The notes below the pieces were generated by a model. The model was not told the DNA's origin, did no database searches, and saw only the letters and a list, made by a program, of their open reading frames with translations. Position numbers and translations under genes: made by a program. DNA of 64,000 nucleotides from Aromatoleum bremense (GTDB lineage: Bacteria; Pseudomonadota; Gammaproteobacteria; Burkholderiales; Rhodocyclaceae): NCBI RefSeq assembly GCF_017894365.1, contig NZ_CP059467.1, forward strand, positions 1,116,001 to 1,180,000, in the 5' to 3' direction. Of this stretch, positions 40,345 to 52,459 are shown piece after piece. Position 1 is the stretch's first letter; every line of letters starts with the position of its first letter.

Positions 40345-40844
40345 GCTTTCTCCGCCCGCTGCCCGGGGACGGCAGCCGGCTCCAGGTCCCTGCCCGCCGA
40401 AGCGGAATCACCTTGCGGCGCAAGAGAGACGGGAGCAAGGGTCACCGGCGCTTCCACCGTGTGCGCGACCGGCCGGGTGCCGGAAGCAGCTGCCGGTTCG
40501 CCCGCCTCGGACCGATCGGCGACCGGCGCGGGAGCGGCGTCGAGCGTCACCCCGGCTTTCACCTCCGCGACGGTCTCATTCACGTCCGCCTCGATTTTCG
40601 CCGCCTCGCCACGCACCGATGATTCCAGTTCGCGTGCCTGTTGTTCGACCTGCTGCTGCAGCGCCTTGAGCTCTTCGAGCTGCATTTCACGCTGAATGTC
40701 CGACTTCACGTCCGAGACGTAACGCTGCAGCCGGCCCAGCAGGTGGCCCGCGGTGCGCGCCACCTTCGGCAGGCGCTCCGGGCCGACGACGATCAGCGCC
40801 ACCACTGCGATGACGACAAGTTCCGAAAAACCGAAATCAAACAT
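40341..40844 (-). CDS. tatB: Tat translocase subunit TatB
   Basis: A 167-residue protein with an N-terminal membrane helix (MFDFGFSELVVIAVVALIVVGPERLPKVAR), the FGxxE...VGPxxLP signature of TatB, an amphipathic helix and a charged, Ala-rich C-terminus. It works with TatC as the signal-peptide receptor. It is 104 bp downstream of tatA, with a hairpin in between. Confidence 0.94.
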   Translation of the reverse strand: MFDFGFSELVVIAVVALIVVGPERLPKVARTAGHLLGRLQRYVSDVKSDIQREMQLEELKALQQQVEQQARELESSVRGEAAKIEADVNETVAEVKAGVTLDAAPAPVADRSEAGEPAAASGTRPVAHTVEAPVTLAPVSLAPQGDSASAGRDLEPAAVPGQRAEKA

Positions 40845-40898
40845 GATCTAGCTGGTTGTCCCGCCCGGATGCTTCGCTCGCGGATCGCGCCAAAACGA

Positions 40899-40923
40899 AG
40901 GGGCGCACTGCAGCGGCGCCCCT
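40899..40923 (-). terminator. hairpin between tatA and tatB
   Basis: AGGGGCGC and GCGCCCCT form an 8-bp GC-rich stem with a 9-nt loop, followed on the reverse strand by TCGTTTT. It may act as a partial terminator or RNA end-stabiliser. Confidence 0.5.
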
Positions 40924-40948
40924 TTGAGCGGGTAAGTCCCGTGGGAGG

Positions 40949-41179
40949 TCAGTGGCTGACCTTGTTGTGGCTCTTGTCCGTCGCCTGCGCGTCGAGCGTG
41001 TCACCGCCGATCTTCTGCTGCACGTCGTCACCGGACTTTTCGGAATCCCGCATGCCGTCCTTGAAACCCTTGACCGCGCCACCCAGATCCTGGCCCACAT
41101 TGCGCAGCTTCTTCGTACCGAAGACCAGCACGACGATCACCAGAACGATCAGCCAGTGCCAGATACTGAATGAACCCAT
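40949..41179 (-). CDS. tatA: Tat translocase pore subunit TatA
   Basis: A 76-residue protein starting [40 protein letters not shown], the canonical TatA membrane helix, FGTKKL hinge and amphipathic helix. It oligomerises to form the protein-conducting element. It starts 11 bp after hinT, in the common hisIE-hinT-tatABC arrangement. Confidence 0.96.
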   Translation of the reverse strand: MGSFSIWHWLIVLVIVVLVFGTKKLRNVGQDLGGAVKGFKDGMRDSEKSGDDVQQKIGGDTLDAQATDKSHNKVSH

Positions 41180-41190
41180 TACTTCTCTCC

Positions 41191-41538
41191 TTAACGCCTC
41201 AACATTGCCGGAAGCACCTCCGGGCCGCCCACGATGTGGACGTGCAGATGATACACCTCCTGTCGTCCCACCCGACCCGTGTTGATGATCATTCGAAAGC
41301 CGTCGGCGCAACCTAGTTCCCCGGCGATCCGGGCAGATTCGGTCATCAACCGGCCCATCACCGCTGCGTGCTCCGGCCGCAACTCGGCCATCGACGGAAT
41401 GTGCAGCTTCGGGATCACCAGGAAGTGAACCGGCGCGACAGGATGGATGTCGTGAAATACGAGGATGTCCTCGTCCTCGTGGATCTTCTTCGCCGGGATC
41501 TCGCCGGCCACGATCCTGCAGAAAATACAGTCGCTCAT
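41191..41538 (-). CDS. hinT: HIT-family purine nucleoside phosphoramidase
   Basis: A 115-residue histidine-triad protein with [15 protein letters not shown] at the N-terminus and the catalytic triad motif HLHVHIVGG near the C-terminus. Such proteins hydrolyse AMP-lysine or aminoacyl-adenylates; the cellular role is uncertain. It follows hisE by 12 bp. Confidence 0.94.
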   Translation of the reverse strand: MSDCIFCRIVAGEIPAKKIHEDEDILVFHDIHPVAPVHFLVIPKLHIPSMAELRPEHAAVMGRLMTESARIAGELGCADGFRMIINTGRVGRQEVYHLHVHIVGGPEVLPAMLRR

Positions 41539-41550
41539 GGTTTGTTTGCC

Positions 41551-41877
41551 TCACGAAGCCGTGCGGGATTTCTTCTCGTCGATGCCAGAGACCCCTTCGC
41601 GACGCCGGAACTCCGCGAGCACGTCATCGACCGACAGGCCAAAATGAGTCAGCAGCACCAGCGAGTGGAACCACAGGTCGGTGACTTCCCAGACCACGTG
41701 GAGCATGTCCTTGTCCTTGGCTGCCATGATCGTCTCGGCCGCCTCTTCGGCGACCTTCTTGCAGATCGCGTCGGTACCCTTGGCATACAGGCTTGAAACG
41801 TAAGACGAATCCGGATCGGCTTTCTTGCGCTCGGCAAGGGTCGCGGCGACTCGGTGCAGCACTTCGATATCGATCAT
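41551..41877 (-). CDS. hisE: phosphoribosyl-ATP pyrophosphatase
   Basis: Second step of histidine synthesis. The 108-residue protein has the all-alpha NTP pyrophosphohydrolase fold with the acidic motif [15 protein letters not shown]. The start [10 protein letters not shown] at 41877 overlaps the hisI stop. Encoded separately from hisI. Confidence 0.96.
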   Translation of the reverse strand: MIDIEVLHRVAATLAERKKADPDSSYVSSLYAKGTDAICKKVAEEAAETIMAAKDKDMLHVVWEVTDLWFHSLVLLTHFGLSVDDVLAEFRRREGVSGIDEKKSRTAS

Positions 41878-42275
41878 TTGTAGATATCCTTCGGATCTTT
41901 GACGACCGGATCGACAGCTTCCCATGAACCGTCGGCCAGGTAGCGCTGGAAAAAACAACTGTGGCGGCCGGTATGGCAGGCGATGCCGCCGACCTGCTCG
42001 ATCTTCAGGAGGACGACGTCGCTATCGCAGTCGACGCGGATCTCCAGCACTTTCTGAACATGGCCGGACTCCTCGCCCTTGTGCCACAGGCGGCGGCGCG
42101 AACGCGACCAGTAGATCGCCTCGCCGGTTTCGGCGGTGCGCTGCAGCGCCTCGCGGTTCATCCATGCGAACATCAGCACATCCCCGGTCGCCGCTTCCTG
42201 CGCAATCACCGGCACGAGCCCCTGGTCGTCCCACTGCACCTCGTTGAGCCAGCGTACGGAATTCGGTTTGCTCAC
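41874..42275 (-). CDS. hisI: phosphoribosyl-AMP cyclohydrolase
   Basis: Third step of histidine synthesis, a 133-residue zinc enzyme. Motifs: [43 protein letters not shown], and the zinc-binding [11 protein letters not shown]. It starts with GTG (42275), overlapping the hisF stop (GTGA). Confidence 0.97.
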   Translation of the reverse strand: MSKPNSVRWLNEVQWDDQGLVPVIAQEAATGDVLMFAWMNREALQRTAETGEAIYWSRSRRRLWHKGEESGHVQKVLEIRVDCDSDVVLLKIEQVGGIACHTGRHSCFFQRYLADGSWEAVDPVVKDPKDIYK

Positions 42276-43030
42276 AATCTCACCTCGATGCCCCGGCTGC
42301 GCATCAGCTCCTTCGCTTCGCGCACCGTATGCTGCCCGAAGTGAAAGATGCTGGCGGCGAGCACCGCATCCGCACGCCCCTCGGAGACGCCCTCGGCGAG
42401 ATGTTCGAGCGTCCCGACACCGCCGCTGGCGATCACGGGAATCGGCACTGCGTCGGCGACCGCGCGCGTCAGTGCGAGGTCGAAACCGATTTTCGTGCCG
42501 TCCCGATCCATGCTGGTGAGCAGGATTTCACCGGCGCCGAGCGCGGCGACCTGCTGCGCCCATTCGACTGCGTCGAGCCCGGTGTTGTTGCGCCCGCCGT
42601 GCGTGAACACCTGCCACTTGCCGGGCGCCGTCTGTTTCGCATCGATCGCGACGACGATGCACTGGCTGCCGACCTTGCCGGCGGCCTCGGCGACGACCTG
42701 CGGGTTATTCACCGCAGCAGTGTTGATGCTGACCTTGTCGGCGCCGGCGTTCAGCAGCCGGCGCACATCCTCGACGGTGCGCACGCCGCCACCCACCGTC
42801 AGCGGGATGAAAACCTGCTCGGCAACCCGTTCGACGACATGCAGGATGATGTCGCGAGCATCCGAGCTGGCAGTGATATCGAGAAAGGTGATCTCGTCGG
42901 CACCCTGCTCATCGTAGCGGCGCGCGATTTCGACCGGATCGCCGGCATCGCGCAACTCGACGAAATTCACCCCCTTGACGACGCGCCCCGCACTGACATC
43001 GAGACAGGGGATGATGCGTTTGGCAAGCAT
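42272..43030 (-). CDS. hisF: imidazole glycerol phosphate synthase cyclase subunit
   Basis: TIM-barrel cyclase, 252 residues, that with the HisH glutaminase makes imidazole glycerol phosphate and AICAR. Catalytic Asp11 (IPCLDVSAG) and Asp near 130 (VVAIDAKQ) are present, with the phosphate-binding GGVGTLEHL. It overlaps hisA by one base. Confidence 0.97.
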   Translation of the reverse strand: MLAKRIIPCLDVSAGRVVKGVNFVELRDAGDPVEIARRYDEQGADEITFLDITASSDARDIILHVVERVAEQVFIPLTVGGGVRTVEDVRRLLNAGADKVSINTAAVNNPQVVAEAAGKVGSQCIVVAIDAKQTAPGKWQVFTHGGRNNTGLDAVEWAQQVAALGAGEILLTSMDRDGTKIGFDLALTRAVADAVPIPVIASGGVGTLEHLAEGVSEGRADAVLAASIFHFGQHTVREAKELMRSRGIEVRL

Positions 43031-43779
43031 CAGGCTTCGCCGCCGTTGAGTTCGTCGGCACGCGCCTGTGCGGCGGCAAAATCCAGCGTCCCTTCATAGA
43101 TGGCACGCCCCGTGATCGCGCCCATCACGCCTTCGGCTTCGACCGCGCACAGCGCGTCGATGTCCGCGATACTGGCAATGCCGCCGCTCGCGATGACCGG
43201 AATGCGCAGCGCCTGGGCAAGGCGGACGGTGGCTTCGACATTGACGCCCGAAAGCATGCCGTCGCGGCCGATGTCCGTGTAAATGACCGCTTCGACCCCG
43301 TAGTCCTCGTATTTCTTCGCCAGGTCGACGACGTCGTGGCCGGTCATCTTCGACCAGCCGTCGACGGCGACCTTGCCGTCCTTGGCATCCAGGCCGACGA
43401 TGATGTGACCCGGAAACGCACCGCAGGCGTCATGCAGGAAGCCCGGATTCTTCACCGCGGCAGTGCCGATGATGATGTACGAAATGCCGTTGTCGAGATA
43501 ATGCTCGATCGTGTCGAGGTCGCGGATGCCTCCGCCGAGTTGCACCGGAATGTCGTCGCCGACCTCATCGACGATCGAACGGATCGCGGCGCCGTTCTTC
43601 GGCTTGCCGGCGAACGCACCGTTCAGATCGACCAGGTGCAGGCGTCTCGCCCCCTGCTCGATCCAGTGCCGAGCCATCGCGGCAGGATCCTCGGAAAATA
43701 CGGTGGCATCGTCCATTTCGCCCTGCTTCAGGCGTACACAATGGCCGTCCTTGAGATCGATAGCGGGAATCAGCAGCAT
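43030..43779 (-). CDS. hisA: ProFAR isomerase
   Basis: TIM-barrel isomerase of histidine synthesis, 249 residues; catalytic Asp8 (IPAIDLKDG) and Asp near 129 (YTDIGRDGM), with phosphate-binding GGGIRD and GGIAS motifs. The ATG at 43779 gives the standard N-terminus MLLIPAIDL; the open frame upstream is not conserved. Confidence 0.97.
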   Translation of the reverse strand: MLLIPAIDLKDGHCVRLKQGEMDDATVFSEDPAAMARHWIEQGARRLHLVDLNGAFAGKPKNGAAIRSIVDEVGDDIPVQLGGGIRDLDTIEHYLDNGISYIIIGTAAVKNPGFLHDACGAFPGHIIVGLDAKDGKVAVDGWSKMTGHDVVDLAKKYEDYGVEAVIYTDIGRDGMLSGVNVEATVRLAQALRIPVIASGGIASIADIDALCAVEAEGVMGAITGRAIYEGTLDFAAAQARADELNGGEA

Positions 43780-43834
43780 ACGGGGGATGGGGTCAATATC
43801 AGAAGTGGATGGGAAACGGCAAGGGCCAGACGAG

Positions 43835-44473
43835 TCAGGGCGCCCAGGAAATGAAATTCGCAAGCATTTTCAGGCCCGCCTGGGCGCTCTTTTCCGGGTG
43901 GAACTGAACCGCAAAGATGTTAGCCCGGGCGACTGCACTGGTAAACCTTATCCCGTAGTCGCTTTCGGCGGCGACCAGCGCCGCGTCGGCTGGCGCGACG
44001 AAATAGCTATGGACGAAATAGAAACGTTCGTTGTCCGGAATCCCCTCCCACATCGGATGAGGCTTGCGCTGGCGCACTTCGTTCCAGCCCATGTGCGGCA
44101 CTTTCAGCCGGCTGCCGTCGGCGGCGACCATCTTCGCGTCGGGGAAGCGAACCACGCACCCCGGCAGGATTCCCAGTCCGGGCACGTTGCCTTCCTCGCT
44201 GTGCTCGAACAGCATCTGCTGGCCGATGCAGATGCCAAGGAAAGGCTTCGACGCGGCGGCGGCCTTGACCACGTCGCGCAGTCCGCGCAGGTCGAGTTCG
44301 CGCATGCAGTCGGGCATCGCGCCCTGCCCGGGGAACACCACTCGTGCGGCGGCGGCCACGACGGCCGGATCGGAGGTCACGACCACCCGCTTGTCGGGCG
44401 CTATATGTTCGATCGCCTTGGCAACCGAGCGCAGATTGCCCATGCCATAGTCGATGATGGCTACGTCGCTCAT
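43835..44473 (-). CDS. hisH: imidazole glycerol phosphate synthase glutaminase subunit
   Basis: Class I glutamine amidotransferase, 212 residues, feeding ammonia to HisF. The nucleophile Cys is in [17 protein letters not shown], and His/Glu in VQFHPEKS; the N-terminus [17 protein letters not shown] is typical. Confidence 0.97.
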   Translation of the reverse strand: MSDVAIIDYGMGNLRSVAKAIEHIAPDKRVVVTSDPAVVAAAARVVFPGQGAMPDCMRELDLRGLRDVVKAAAASKPFLGICIGQQMLFEHSEEGNVPGLGILPGCVVRFPDAKMVAADGSRLKVPHMGWNEVRQRKPHPMWEGIPDNERFYFVHSYFVAPADAALVAAESDYGIRFTSAVARANIFAVQFHPEKSAQAGLKMLANFISWAP

Positions 44474-44515
44474 CGCGGAATCGCTCGTATCGTAATCAGA
44501 TGAATCGGGAAGGAA

Positions 44516-45103
44516 TCAGAGTGCGCCCTTGGTCGAGGGGATCGCTCCCGCCGCACGCTCGTCGCGTTCGGCCGCCATCCGCAACGCACGCCCAAAGGCC
44601 TTGAAAATCGTTTCGCACTGGTGGTGGGCATTGTCGCCGCGCAGGTTGTCGATATGCAGCGTCACGCCGGCGTGATTGACGAAACCCTGGAAAAATTCGC
44701 GCGCGAGATCGACATCGAAGCTGCCGATCCGCGCCCGCGTGTAGCTGACAAAATAGTGCAACCCGGGGCGTCCGGAAAAATCGACGACAACGCGCGACAG
44801 CGCTTCGTCGAGCGGCACGTAGGCGTGACCATAGCGGCGGATACCCCGCTTGTCGCCGAGCGCCTTGGCGAAAGCCTGCCCGAGCGTGATGCCGACATCC
44901 TCGACGGTATGATGGTCGTCGATGTGTGTATCGCCTTCGGCCCGGATATCGAGATCGAACGCGCCGTGGCGGGCGATCTGGTCGAGCATGTGATCGAGGA
45001 ACGGCACTCCGGTGGCGAGAGCGGCCTTGCCGCTGCCATCGAGGTCGACGCGCGCGATGATCCGGGTTTCGAGGGTGTCGCGAGTAACTTCGGCTTGCCG
45101 CAT
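44516..45103 (-). CDS. hisB: imidazoleglycerol-phosphate dehydratase
   Basis: Mn-dependent dehydratase, 195 residues, single-function form. Metal-binding motifs [12 protein letters not shown] and [14 protein letters not shown] are present. Start [10 protein letters not shown] at 45103. The next gene, hisC, lies on the opposite strand 178 bp away, so hisB should begin a separate transcript; TATCAT at 45164-45159 is a possible -10. Confidence 0.97.
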   Translation of the reverse strand: MRQAEVTRDTLETRIIARVDLDGSGKAALATGVPFLDHMLDQIARHGAFDLDIRAEGDTHIDDHHTVEDVGITLGQAFAKALGDKRGIRRYGHAYVPLDEALSRVVVDFSGRPGLHYFVSYTRARIGSFDVDLAREFFQGFVNHAGVTLHIDNLRGDNAHHQCETIFKAFGRALRMAAERDERAAGAIPSTKGAL

Positions 45104-45281
45104 GGGAGTGTGAACGATAATGAAAGGATCGGATGCCGGCAGGCATCGTTCTCGCGTCATGATACCATCGCCCGCGAGTCGCGCTGCAATGCTGCCGTTC
45201 CGGTACCTGCGCGGGCGCGCGGCATGCGGGGCGCACCAGCGATCCCCGTCCCTTTCCGGTCCGACACACCCTGATCCGCTG

Positions 45282-46352
45282 ATGAGCCAATACTGGAGCG
45301 CCGTCGTCCACGGCCTGACCCCTTATGTCCCGGGCGAGCAACCCAAGCTCGCCAACCTGGTCAAGCTCAACACCAACGAGCATCCGTACGGGCCGTCGCC
45401 CCGCGCGATCGCGGCGATCCGCGCCGAAGCGTCGGACGCATTGCGGCTCTACCCCGATCCGCGCGCCGACCGGCTGAAGGCGGCGATCGCGGCGCGCTTC
45501 GGCGTCGAGCCGCGCGAGGTGTTCGCCGGCAACGGCTCGGACGAAGTGCTCGCGCACGCGTTCATGGCGCTGCTCAAGCACGAGCGTCCGCTCCGCTTTC
45601 CGGACATCTCGTACAGCTTCTACCCGGTCTACTGCGGCCTGTACGGCATCGCGTTCGAGACCGTGCCGCTCGACGACAACTTCGCGATCCGCCCGGCCGA
45701 CTACCTGCCGCACGGCCCGGCCGCCGCCGGCGGCATCATTTTCCCGAACCCGAATGCACCGACCGGCCGGCTGATGCCGCTGGCCGACATCGAACGCATC
45801 GTCGCGGGCAATCCGCAGTGCGTCGTCATCATCGACGAAGCATATGTCGACTTCGGCGGCGAATCGGCGATTCCGCTGGTGCGGCACTATCCGAACCTGC
45901 TCGTCGTCCAGACGCTGTCGAAATCGCGTTCGCTCGCCGGCCTGCGCGTCGGCTTCGCGGTGGGCCATCCGGACCTGATCGAAGCGCTCGACCGCGTCAA
46001 GGACAGCTTCAATTCCTATCCGCTCGACCGGCTCGCGATCGCCGGCGGCGTCGCCGCGATCGAAGACGAAGAGCACTTCCAGCGCACTCGCACGGCGGTG
46101 ATCGCCACCCGCGACCACCTTTCAGCGGATCTCACGTCGCTCGGCTTCGACGTGCTGCCATCGGCCGCGAACTTCGTGTTCGCCCGACATCCGCGGCGCG
46201 ATGCCGGGGAACTCGCCGCGGAGCTGCGCCGACGCGCGATCATCGTGCGGCACTTCCGCCAGCCGCGGATCGAGCAGTTCCTGCGGATTACGGTCGGCAC
46301 CGACGAGCAATGCACCGCGCTCGTCGAGGCGCTGCGCGACATCCTGCAGTAG
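45282..46352 (+). CDS. hisC: histidinol-phosphate aminotransferase, inverted relative to the his cluster
   Basis: PLP-dependent class II aminotransferase, 356 residues, converting imidazole acetol phosphate to histidinol phosphate. [14 protein letters not shown] at the N-terminus, [14 protein letters not shown] in the middle and the PLP lysine in [20 protein letters not shown] are present. The start at 45282 ([12 protein letters not shown]) is the family N-terminus; longer reading upstream is unsupported. It is the only his gene here on the forward strand, placed exactly between hisD and hisB. Confidence 0.96.
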   Translation: MSQYWSAVVHGLTPYVPGEQPKLANLVKLNTNEHPYGPSPRAIAAIRAEASDALRLYPDPRADRLKAAIAARFGVEPREVFAGNGSDEVLAHAFMALLKHERPLRFPDISYSFYPVYCGLYGIAFETVPLDDNFAIRPADYLPHGPAAAGGIIFPNPNAPTGRLMPLADIERIVAGNPQCVVIIDEAYVDFGGESAIPLVRHYPNLLVVQTLSKSRSLAGLRVGFAVGHPDLIEALDRVKDSFNSYPLDRLAIAGGVAAIEDEEHFQRTRTAVIATRDHLSADLTSLGFDVLPSAANFVFARHPRRDAGELAAELRRRAIIVRHFRQPRIEQFLRITVGTDEQCTALVEALRDILQ

Positions 46353-46459
46353 TTCAACGAGGCGGGGCAAGCGGCCCTGCCGCAGCGCGTTGCCGCTCGC
46401 CCCGGAAGCCGGCTTCGAGAGTCGCCGGCCCGGCCGACGGCTTTTGGCCCGCGGTGCGG

Positions 46460-47776
46460 CTACCGATCGCGCAGCCGCATCTCGGCCGAGCGCGCATGCG
46501 CCTGCAGGCCCTCGCCGCGAGCGAGGATCGACGCCACCCGGCCGAGGGTCTGCGCACCGGCTTCCGAAATCTGCACGATGCTGGTGCGCTTCTGGAAATC
46601 GTACACGCCGAGCGGCGACGAAAAGCGCGCGCTGCGCATCGTCGGCAGAACGTGGTTCGGTCCGGCGCAGTAATCGCCGAGCGCCTCGACCGACCAGTGC
46701 CCGACGAAGATCGCACCGGCATGGCGGATGCAGCCGATCCATGGCTCGGCATCGTCCACCGACAGTTCGAGGTGTTCCGGCGCGATGCGGTTCGCGATCG
46801 CGCAGGCTTGTTCGAGGCTGTCGACGTGAATCAGCGCACCGCGGTTCGCGAGCGACGCGGCGATCGTCTCGCGGCGCGGCATCGTCGGCAGCAGGCGATC
46901 GATCGATGCGGCAACCGCGTCGATGAAATCCGCGTCCGTGCACAGCAGGATCGACTGCGCGAGTTCGTCGTGCTCAGCCTGCGCGAACAGGTCCATCGCG
47001 ACCCAGTCGGCGTGGCCGCTGCCGTCCGAGATGATCAGCACTTCAGACGGACCGGCGACCATGTCGATGCCGACGGTGCCGAACACGCGGCGCTTCGCCT
47101 CGGCGACATAGGCATTGCCGGGGCCGACGATCTTGTCGACCTGCGGCAGGGTCTGCGTACCGTACGCGAGTGCGGCCACCGCCTGCGCGCCGCCGACCGT
47201 GAATACGCGGTCGACGCCGGTAATCGCGGCCGCGGCGAGCACCAGCGGGTTCTTCTCGCCGTTCGGCGTCGGCACGACCATGATCAGCTCGCCGACACCG
47301 GCGACCTTGGCCGGAATTGCGTTCATCAACACGGAACTCGGGTACGACGCGCGCCCGCCCGGCACGTACAGGCCGACGCGGTCGAGCGGCGTGACTTTCT
47401 GGCCGAGTCGGGTGCCGTCGGCTTCGACGTAATCCCAGGATTCGGCGCGCTGGCGTTCGTGATAGACGCGCACGCGGTCGGCCGCGAGGCGCAGCGCCTC
47501 GCGCTGCTCGATGGTGAGACTGTCGAGCGCCGCCTTCAGCTCCGACTTCGGCAGTTCCAGCTGCGCCATCGACTTCACGTCGAGATGATCGAAACGCCGC
47601 GTGTATTCGAGCACCGCCGTATCGCCGGTAGTGCGCACTGCGCACAGGATCTCGCTGACCGCAGCGTCGATGCGCGCGTCCGCGCTGCCTTCGAATGCGA
47701 GCAGCGCGTCGAGCGTCGTCAGGAATTCGGGTTCGCGCGCGTCGAGGCGGCGGATCGCCGCAGCCGGGGCAGTCAT
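46460..47776 (-). CDS. hisD: histidinol dehydrogenase
   Basis: Zn-dependent NAD enzyme for the last two steps of histidine synthesis, 438 residues. [44 protein letters not shown] and the catalytic Glu-His pair (RIAPEHLEL) are present. The ATG at 47776 overlaps the hisG stop (ATGA). Confidence 0.97.
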   Translation of the reverse strand: MTAPAAAIRRLDAREPEFLTTLDALLAFEGSADARIDAAVSEILCAVRTTGDTAVLEYTRRFDHLDVKSMAQLELPKSELKAALDSLTIEQREALRLAADRVRVYHERQRAESWDYVEADGTRLGQKVTPLDRVGLYVPGGRASYPSSVLMNAIPAKVAGVGELIMVVPTPNGEKNPLVLAAAAITGVDRVFTVGGAQAVAALAYGTQTLPQVDKIVGPGNAYVAEAKRRVFGTVGIDMVAGPSEVLIISDGSGHADWVAMDLFAQAEHDELAQSILLCTDADFIDAVAASIDRLLPTMPRRETIAASLANRGALIHVDSLEQACAIANRIAPEHLELSVDDAEPWIGCIRHAGAIFVGHWSVEALGDYCAGPNHVLPTMRSARFSSPLGVYDFQKRTSIVQISEAGAQTLGRVASILARGEGLQAHARSAEMRLRDR

Positions 47777-48414
47777 TTCACGGCTCCTGCAAAGGCCTCC
47801 AGCAGCGGCTGGATGAGTTCGCGCTTGAGCTTGAGCGAAGCCTGGTTGACGATCAGGCGCGAGCTGATCGGCATGATTTCCTCGACCTCTTCGAGATTGT
47901 TCGCGCGCAAGGTACCGCCGCTCGACACGAGGTCGACGATCGCATCGGCGAGGCCAACGAGCGGCGCGAGCTCCATCGAACCGTACAGCTTGATCAGGTC
48001 GACGTGCACGCCTTTCGCGGCGAAATGCGCCTTCGCGCTGTTGATGTATTTCGTCGCGACGCGGATCCGGCCGCCGGGTCGGGAAGCCGCAGCGTAATCG
48101 AAGCCTTTGCGCGTCGCGACGCACAACCGGCATTTGGCGATATCGAGGTCAAGCGGCTGGTACAGCCCGGCGCCACCGTGCTCAAGAAGGACGTCCTTGC
48201 CGGCGATGCCGAGGTCGGCGGCGCCATACTGCACATAGGTCGGCGTGTCGGTCGCGCGTACGATGACGAGGCGCACGTCCGGGCGGTTGGTGTCGATGAT
48301 CAGCTTGCGCGAGGTTTCCGGATTGTCGGCAGGTACGATGCCGGCCGCCGCGAGCAGCGGTAGCGTTTCCTCGAAGATGCGGCCCTTCGACAGGGCGAGG
48401 GTGATGCTGGACAC
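47773..48414 (-). CDS. hisG: ATP phosphoribosyltransferase, short form
   Basis: First step of histidine synthesis. The 213-residue protein is the short HisG type that lacks the regulatory C-terminal domain and requires HisZ, encoded at 18.4-19.5 kb. Family motifs [14 protein letters not shown] and [14 protein letters not shown] (PRPP loop) are clear. Start is GTG 48414 with GAGG upstream; the frame is open to 48708 but the extra part has no homology character. TACAAT at 48450-48445 may be its -10 box. Confidence 0.95.
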   Translation of the reverse strand: MSSITLALSKGRIFEETLPLLAAAGIVPADNPETSRKLIIDTNRPDVRLVIVRATDTPTYVQYGAADLGIAGKDVLLEHGGAGLYQPLDLDIAKCRLCVATRKGFDYAAASRPGGRIRVATKYINSAKAHFAAKGVHVDLIKLYGSMELAPLVGLADAIVDLVSSGGTLRANNLEEVEEIMPISSRLIVNQASLKLKRELIQPLLEAFAGAVK

Positions 48415-48547
48415 AGACGGCGCCTCGGAAGAAATCGGGCCGACATTGTAACCCGGCACGCCTTCTGTTAGCCTGCAGCGGTTGGCTGAACCGCGCGGCG
48501 GTTCGGCCATTTTTACTTTTTCCACCAACGATTTGAGGTGAGATGAG

Positions 48548-48943
48548 ATGAAACCCGAGATCGTGATCTCTTCAAGCGACCTGGAGCGCCTGGAGGGGCT
48601 GCTGTTCTCGCCCGCCGCTCGCAACCGTGGCGACCTGAATGGCCTGCGCGATGAACTGGAGCGCGCCGTGGTGCGCGAACCGGAGGAGATGCCGGTCGAC
48701 GTGATCACGATGAACAGCCGGGCGCGCTTTCGCGAACAACCCAGCGACCGGGAATACGAGCTGACTCTCGTCTATCCGGGCGATGCCGGGCAGGGTCCCG
48801 GCAAGGTGTCCGTATTCTCGCCGGCTGGCAGCGCGCTGCTCGGCCTGTCGGTCGGCCAGGCGATCGACTGGAAGACCGACGACGGGCGTTCGATCCACCT
48901 CGAAGTGCTCGAAGTCCGACAGCCGGAAGCCGCCGGACACTGA
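48548..48943 (+). CDS. rnk: nucleoside diphosphate kinase regulator Rnk
   Basis: GreA/GreB C-terminal-like protein of 131 residues that binds RNA polymerase in Escherichia coli. Motifs: [26 protein letters not shown] and the FKBP-like end ([22 protein letters not shown]). A strong site GAGGTGAG precedes the ATG. It lies on the opposite strand between hisG and murA; a GGCTGAACCGC hairpin with T-rich flank at 48484-48508 is in its leader. Confidence 0.94.
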   Translation: MKPEIVISSSDLERLEGLLFSPAARNRGDLNGLRDELERAVVREPEEMPVDVITMNSRARFREQPSDREYELTLVYPGDAGQGPGKVSVFSPAGSALLGLSVGQAIDWKTDDGRSIHLEVLEVRQPEAAGH

Positions 48944-48973
48944 GCTGCCGGGCCGCACCGCCGCGCCTGCCGC

Positions 48974-50500
<1,527 letters not shown>

Positions 50501-51271
50501 TCAGGCGCGCAGCTTGTAGCCCCGGGCGAGCATCGCCAGGGTCAGAGCCGCAAGTAACATCAGACAGACACTAACGACACCCAGGCTCAGCCACGGCGAC
50601 ACGTCGGACTGGCCGAAAAAGCCGTAGCGGAAACCGTCGATCATGAAGAAGAACGGGTTGGCGTGGGACACGTCCTGCCACAGTTGCGGCAGGGAATGCA
50701 GCGAATAGAACACGCCGGACAGCATCGTCAGCGGCATGATCAGGAAGTTCTGGAAGCCGGCGAGCTGGTCGAATTTGTCGGCCCAGATGCCGGCGATGAC
50801 GCCGAGCGAAGCGAGGATCGCGCTGCCCATCAGTGCGAACGCCAGCGCCCAGCCCGGCGCGGCGATCGACAGATCGACGAACGGGATCGACACCAGCAGC
50901 ACGCCGGCGCCGACGAACAGCCCGCGCAGCATCGACGCGATCACGTAGGCGGCATAGAACTCGCGGTACGACAGCGGCGGCAGCAGGACGAAAATGATGT
51001 TGCCGGTGATCTTGCTCTGGATCAGCGACGACGAGCTGTTGGCGAACGCGTTCTGCAGCAGCGACATCATCACCAGCCCCGGCACGAGGAACGCCGTGTA
51101 GGCGATGTCGCCGTAGACGGTGACGTGGCGGTCGAGCACGTGCGAGAAGATCAGCAGGAACAGCATCGCGTTGATCACCGGCGCCAGGACGGTCTGGAAC
51201 GCGACTTTCCAGAAGCGCAACACTTCCTTGTACAGCAGCGTGCGAAAACCCGCGAGGCGCGATTCAGGCAC
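50501..51271 (-). CDS. ABC-2 type transporter permease (YadH-like)
   Basis: Inner-membrane permease of 256 residues with six hydrophobic segments and the ABC-2 signature (LIMPLTMLSGVFYSLHSLPQLW). It pairs with the ATPase upstream, overlapping it by 8 bp and starting with GTG. The YadGH exporter is conserved next to the mla genes; its substrate is unknown. Confidence 0.9.
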   Translation of the reverse strand: MPESRLAGFRTLLYKEVLRFWKVAFQTVLAPVINAMLFLLIFSHVLDRHVTVYGDIAYTAFLVPGLVMMSLLQNAFANSSSSLIQSKITGNIIFVLLPPLSYREFYAAYVIASMLRGLFVGAGVLLVSIPFVDLSIAAPGWALAFALMGSAILASLGVIAGIWADKFDQLAGFQNFLIMPLTMLSGVFYSLHSLPQLWQDVSHANPFFFMIDGFRYGFFGQSDVSPWLSLGVVSVCLMLLAALTLAMLARGYKLRA

Positions 51272-52160
51272 GGTGCATGACCTCGACGAAGACCCGTTCG
51301 AGATCGGCTTCGCCGAGCTGCATCTCGACGATCCGCCCGCCTGCTTCGCGCAGGCGCGCGAGCGTCGGTTCGAGCTCGTCGTAGGTGTCGAGCGCGAACT
51401 CCGCCCAGCCGCCTTCGGCGAGCGCCGCGCCGAGGCCGCTGGCGATTTCGGGACGCTCGAGACGCACGCGCAGCGAATGCGTCGCGAAACGCCGCAGCAG
51501 GTTGTCGGTCGTGTCGAGCGCGACGACGCGACCCGCCTTCAGCATCGCGATGCGTCCGCACAGCGCCTCGGCCTCTTCGAGGTAGTGCGTCGTCAGCACG
51601 ATCGTATGGCCGTCGCGGTTCAGCTTGCGGATGAACTGCCACAGGCCCTGGCGCAGTTCGACGTCCACGCCGGCGGTCGGCTCGTCGAGCACGATCACCG
51701 GCGGCCGGTGCACCAGCGCCTGGGCAACCAGCACGCGACGCTTCATGCCCCCCGACAACATGCGCATGTTCGCACCCGCTTTCGCGGTCAGGTCGAGGCT
51801 CGCGAGAATCTCGTCGATCCAGTCGTCGTTGTGGCGGATGCCGAAGTAGCCGGACTGGATGCGCAGCAGCTCGCGCACCGTGAAAAACGGATCGAATACC
51901 AGCTCCTGCGGCACCACGCCGAGCTTGCGGCGCGCATTGCGGTAATCGGACACGACGTCGTGGCCCATCACTTCGAGCGTGCCGCTGTCGGCGCGCACCA
52001 GCCCCGACAGGGACGAGATCAGCGTCGTCTTGCCGGCACCGTTCGGGCCGAGCAGGCCGAAGAACTCGCCGCGGTCGACCTCGAGGTCGACGCCGGCGAG
52101 CGCCTGCACGGCGCCATACCGCTTCGTCGCCGAAACAATGCGGATCGCCGGCAGGCTCAT
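51264..52160 (-). CDS. ABC transporter ATP-binding protein (YadG-like)
   Basis: A 298-residue ATPase with Walker A GPNGAGKTTLI, signature LSGGMKRRVLVAQAL, Walker B VIVLDEPTAGVD and a C-terminal extension. It forms a heteromeric exporter with the permease encoded downstream. Start overlaps the mlaB stop (ATGA). Confidence 0.93.
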   Translation of the reverse strand: MSLPAIRIVSATKRYGAVQALAGVDLEVDRGEFFGLLGPNGAGKTTLISSLSGLVRADSGTLEVMGHDVVSDYRNARRKLGVVPQELVFDPFFTVRELLRIQSGYFGIRHNDDWIDEILASLDLTAKAGANMRMLSGGMKRRVLVAQALVHRPPVIVLDEPTAGVDVELRQGLWQFIRKLNRDGHTIVLTTHYLEEAEALCGRIAMLKAGRVVALDTTDNLLRRFATHSLRVRLERPEIASGLGAALAEGGWAEFALDTYDELEPTLARLREAGGRIVEMQLGEADLERVFVEVMHRA

Positions 52161-52459
52161 TGAGTCGATGCAGCCGGGGCTTGCGCCGGCAACAGCTCGT
52201 CGACGCCGTACAGCGCGGCGAGGCTGCGCAATCCCGCGGGGACGCCGCTCAGCGTCATCCGGTGGCTGGCGCCACGGGCCGCCCGCAGCCAGTCAAACAG
52301 CAGCGCCAGCGCCGCGGAATCGGCTGCGGTGACGCCGGACAGGTCGACCGTCAGGTCGCCGGCCGCGGCCTTCGCGCGCCCGGCCTGCACGAACCCGTTC
52401 ACGGTCGTCATCGTCAGCGGTCCGTCGAGCCGCAGCACCCCGGTCACGTTGCCGTTCAT
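52157..52459 (-). CDS. mlaB: STAS-domain protein MlaB
   Basis: A 100-residue STAS protein (VLRLDGPLTMTTVN, DLSGVTAADSAALALLFDWLRAARG) that activates the MlaFE ABC complex in relatives. The TAADSAALA segment matches the conserved phosphorylation-site region. Overlaps mlaC by four bases. Confidence 0.9.
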   Translation of the reverse strand: MNGNVTGVLRLDGPLTMTTVNGFVQAGRAKAAAGDLTVDLSGVTAADSAALALLFDWLRAARGASHRMTLSGVPAGLRSLAALYGVDELLPAQAPAASTQ

